Of a stretch of 5,819 nucleotides of DNA, positions 5,723-5,819 are shown piece by piece. A program made the position numbers and the translations under genes. The stretch lies in contig JAKLIM010000248.1 in assembly GCA_022709605.1 (NCBI GenBank), forward strand, positions 1 through 5,819. The letters are read 5' to 3'. The first letter of the stretch is position 1, and each line of letters begins with the position of its first letter. The stretch is from Bacteroidota bacterium. Lineage in GTDB: Bacteria; Bacteroidota; Bacteroidia; Bacteroidales; Paludibacteraceae. The notes beneath the pieces were generated by a model. It saw nothing but the letters and a program-made list of their open reading frames with translations. It was not told where the DNA came from and did no database searches.

Positions 5723-5819
5723 ATGAAAAAAATATATCATTCAATTTTCAAAATCGTTAGCGCAGCATTAGTGCTTTCGGCAGTCGTTTCGCTACCGTCG
5801 TGTAACGATAATCCTGATG
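5723..5819 (+). CDS. Start of a third lipoprotein gene, probably surface glycan-binding (partial)
   Basis: Only the first 32 codons are present; the gene runs off the right edge. It encodes a lipoprotein signal peptide: basic start MKK, hydrophobic core around residues 11-24, and lipobox LPSC with lipidated Cys27. The next residues, NDNPD, are acidic near the cysteine, as in Bacteroidota lipoproteins sent to the cell surface. It starts 21 nt after susD with no terminator between them; the only ribosome-site-like sequence is a weak purine run AAAAGAAAA (5713-5721). Third genes at this position usually encode SusE/F-like or IPT/TIG-domain surface glycan-binding proteins, and that is my inference from context. 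The visible part proves only a lipoprotein. Confidence 0.8.
   Translation, partial: MKKIYHSIFKIVSAALVLSAVVSLPSCNDNPD

Overview
The window looks like Bacteroidota DNA, most likely order Bacteroidales or a close relative. The evidence is a canonical SusC/SusD pair, lipoproteins with acidic residues right after the lipidated cysteine, a TAnnTTTG-type -7 promoter element, a susC start without a Shine-Dalgarno sequence, and AT-rich intergenic DNA beside moderately AT-rich genes. The genus cannot be told from this sequence, nor can the glycan that the locus handles.

Layout. Bases 1-736 hold no gene that I can support, but they are full of repeats. A 14-bp palindrome lies at 7-20. An array of twelve direct repeats with a strict 21-bp period fills 75-326, with two decayed copies before it (39-74). 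A hairpin with a short T-run follows directly (326-366) and could be an intrinsic terminator. Several AT-rich palindromes come next (410-440, 512-523, 520-595). Then a 9-bp inverted repeat with a 31-bp spacer (617-665) abuts a -7 element (667-674), which I take as the promoter of the operon. A leader of about 55 nt follows, carrying a 10-bp direct repeat.

Bases 737-3979 encode a 1080-residue SusC-like TonB-dependent outer-membrane transporter. After 24 nt, 4004-5701 encode a 565-residue SusD-like surface lipoprotein. After another 21 nt, a third gene starts at 5723 and runs off the right edge. It begins with a lipoprotein signal peptide and is probably an accessory surface glycan-binding lipoprotein (SusE/F or SGBP type). 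All three lie on the plus strand, closely spaced with no terminator between them, so they should form one operon.

How they work together. In characterised systems SusD forms a lid over the SusC barrel, captures an oligosaccharide at the cell surface, and SusC imports it using energy from TonB-ExbBD. The third lipoprotein would help bind the polymer. No CAZyme, regulator or sigma factor is in the window. SusC has the usual N-terminal carboxypeptidase-regulatory-like domain but no STN domain, so it is not built like the transporters that signal directly to an anti-sigma factor.

The transporter genes are ordinary for the phylum. What deserves a second look is the upstream region: the helically phased 21-bp array ending in a terminator-like hairpin, the inverted repeat at the promoter, and a small inverted-repeat pair that flanks a leftward promoter-like sequence.
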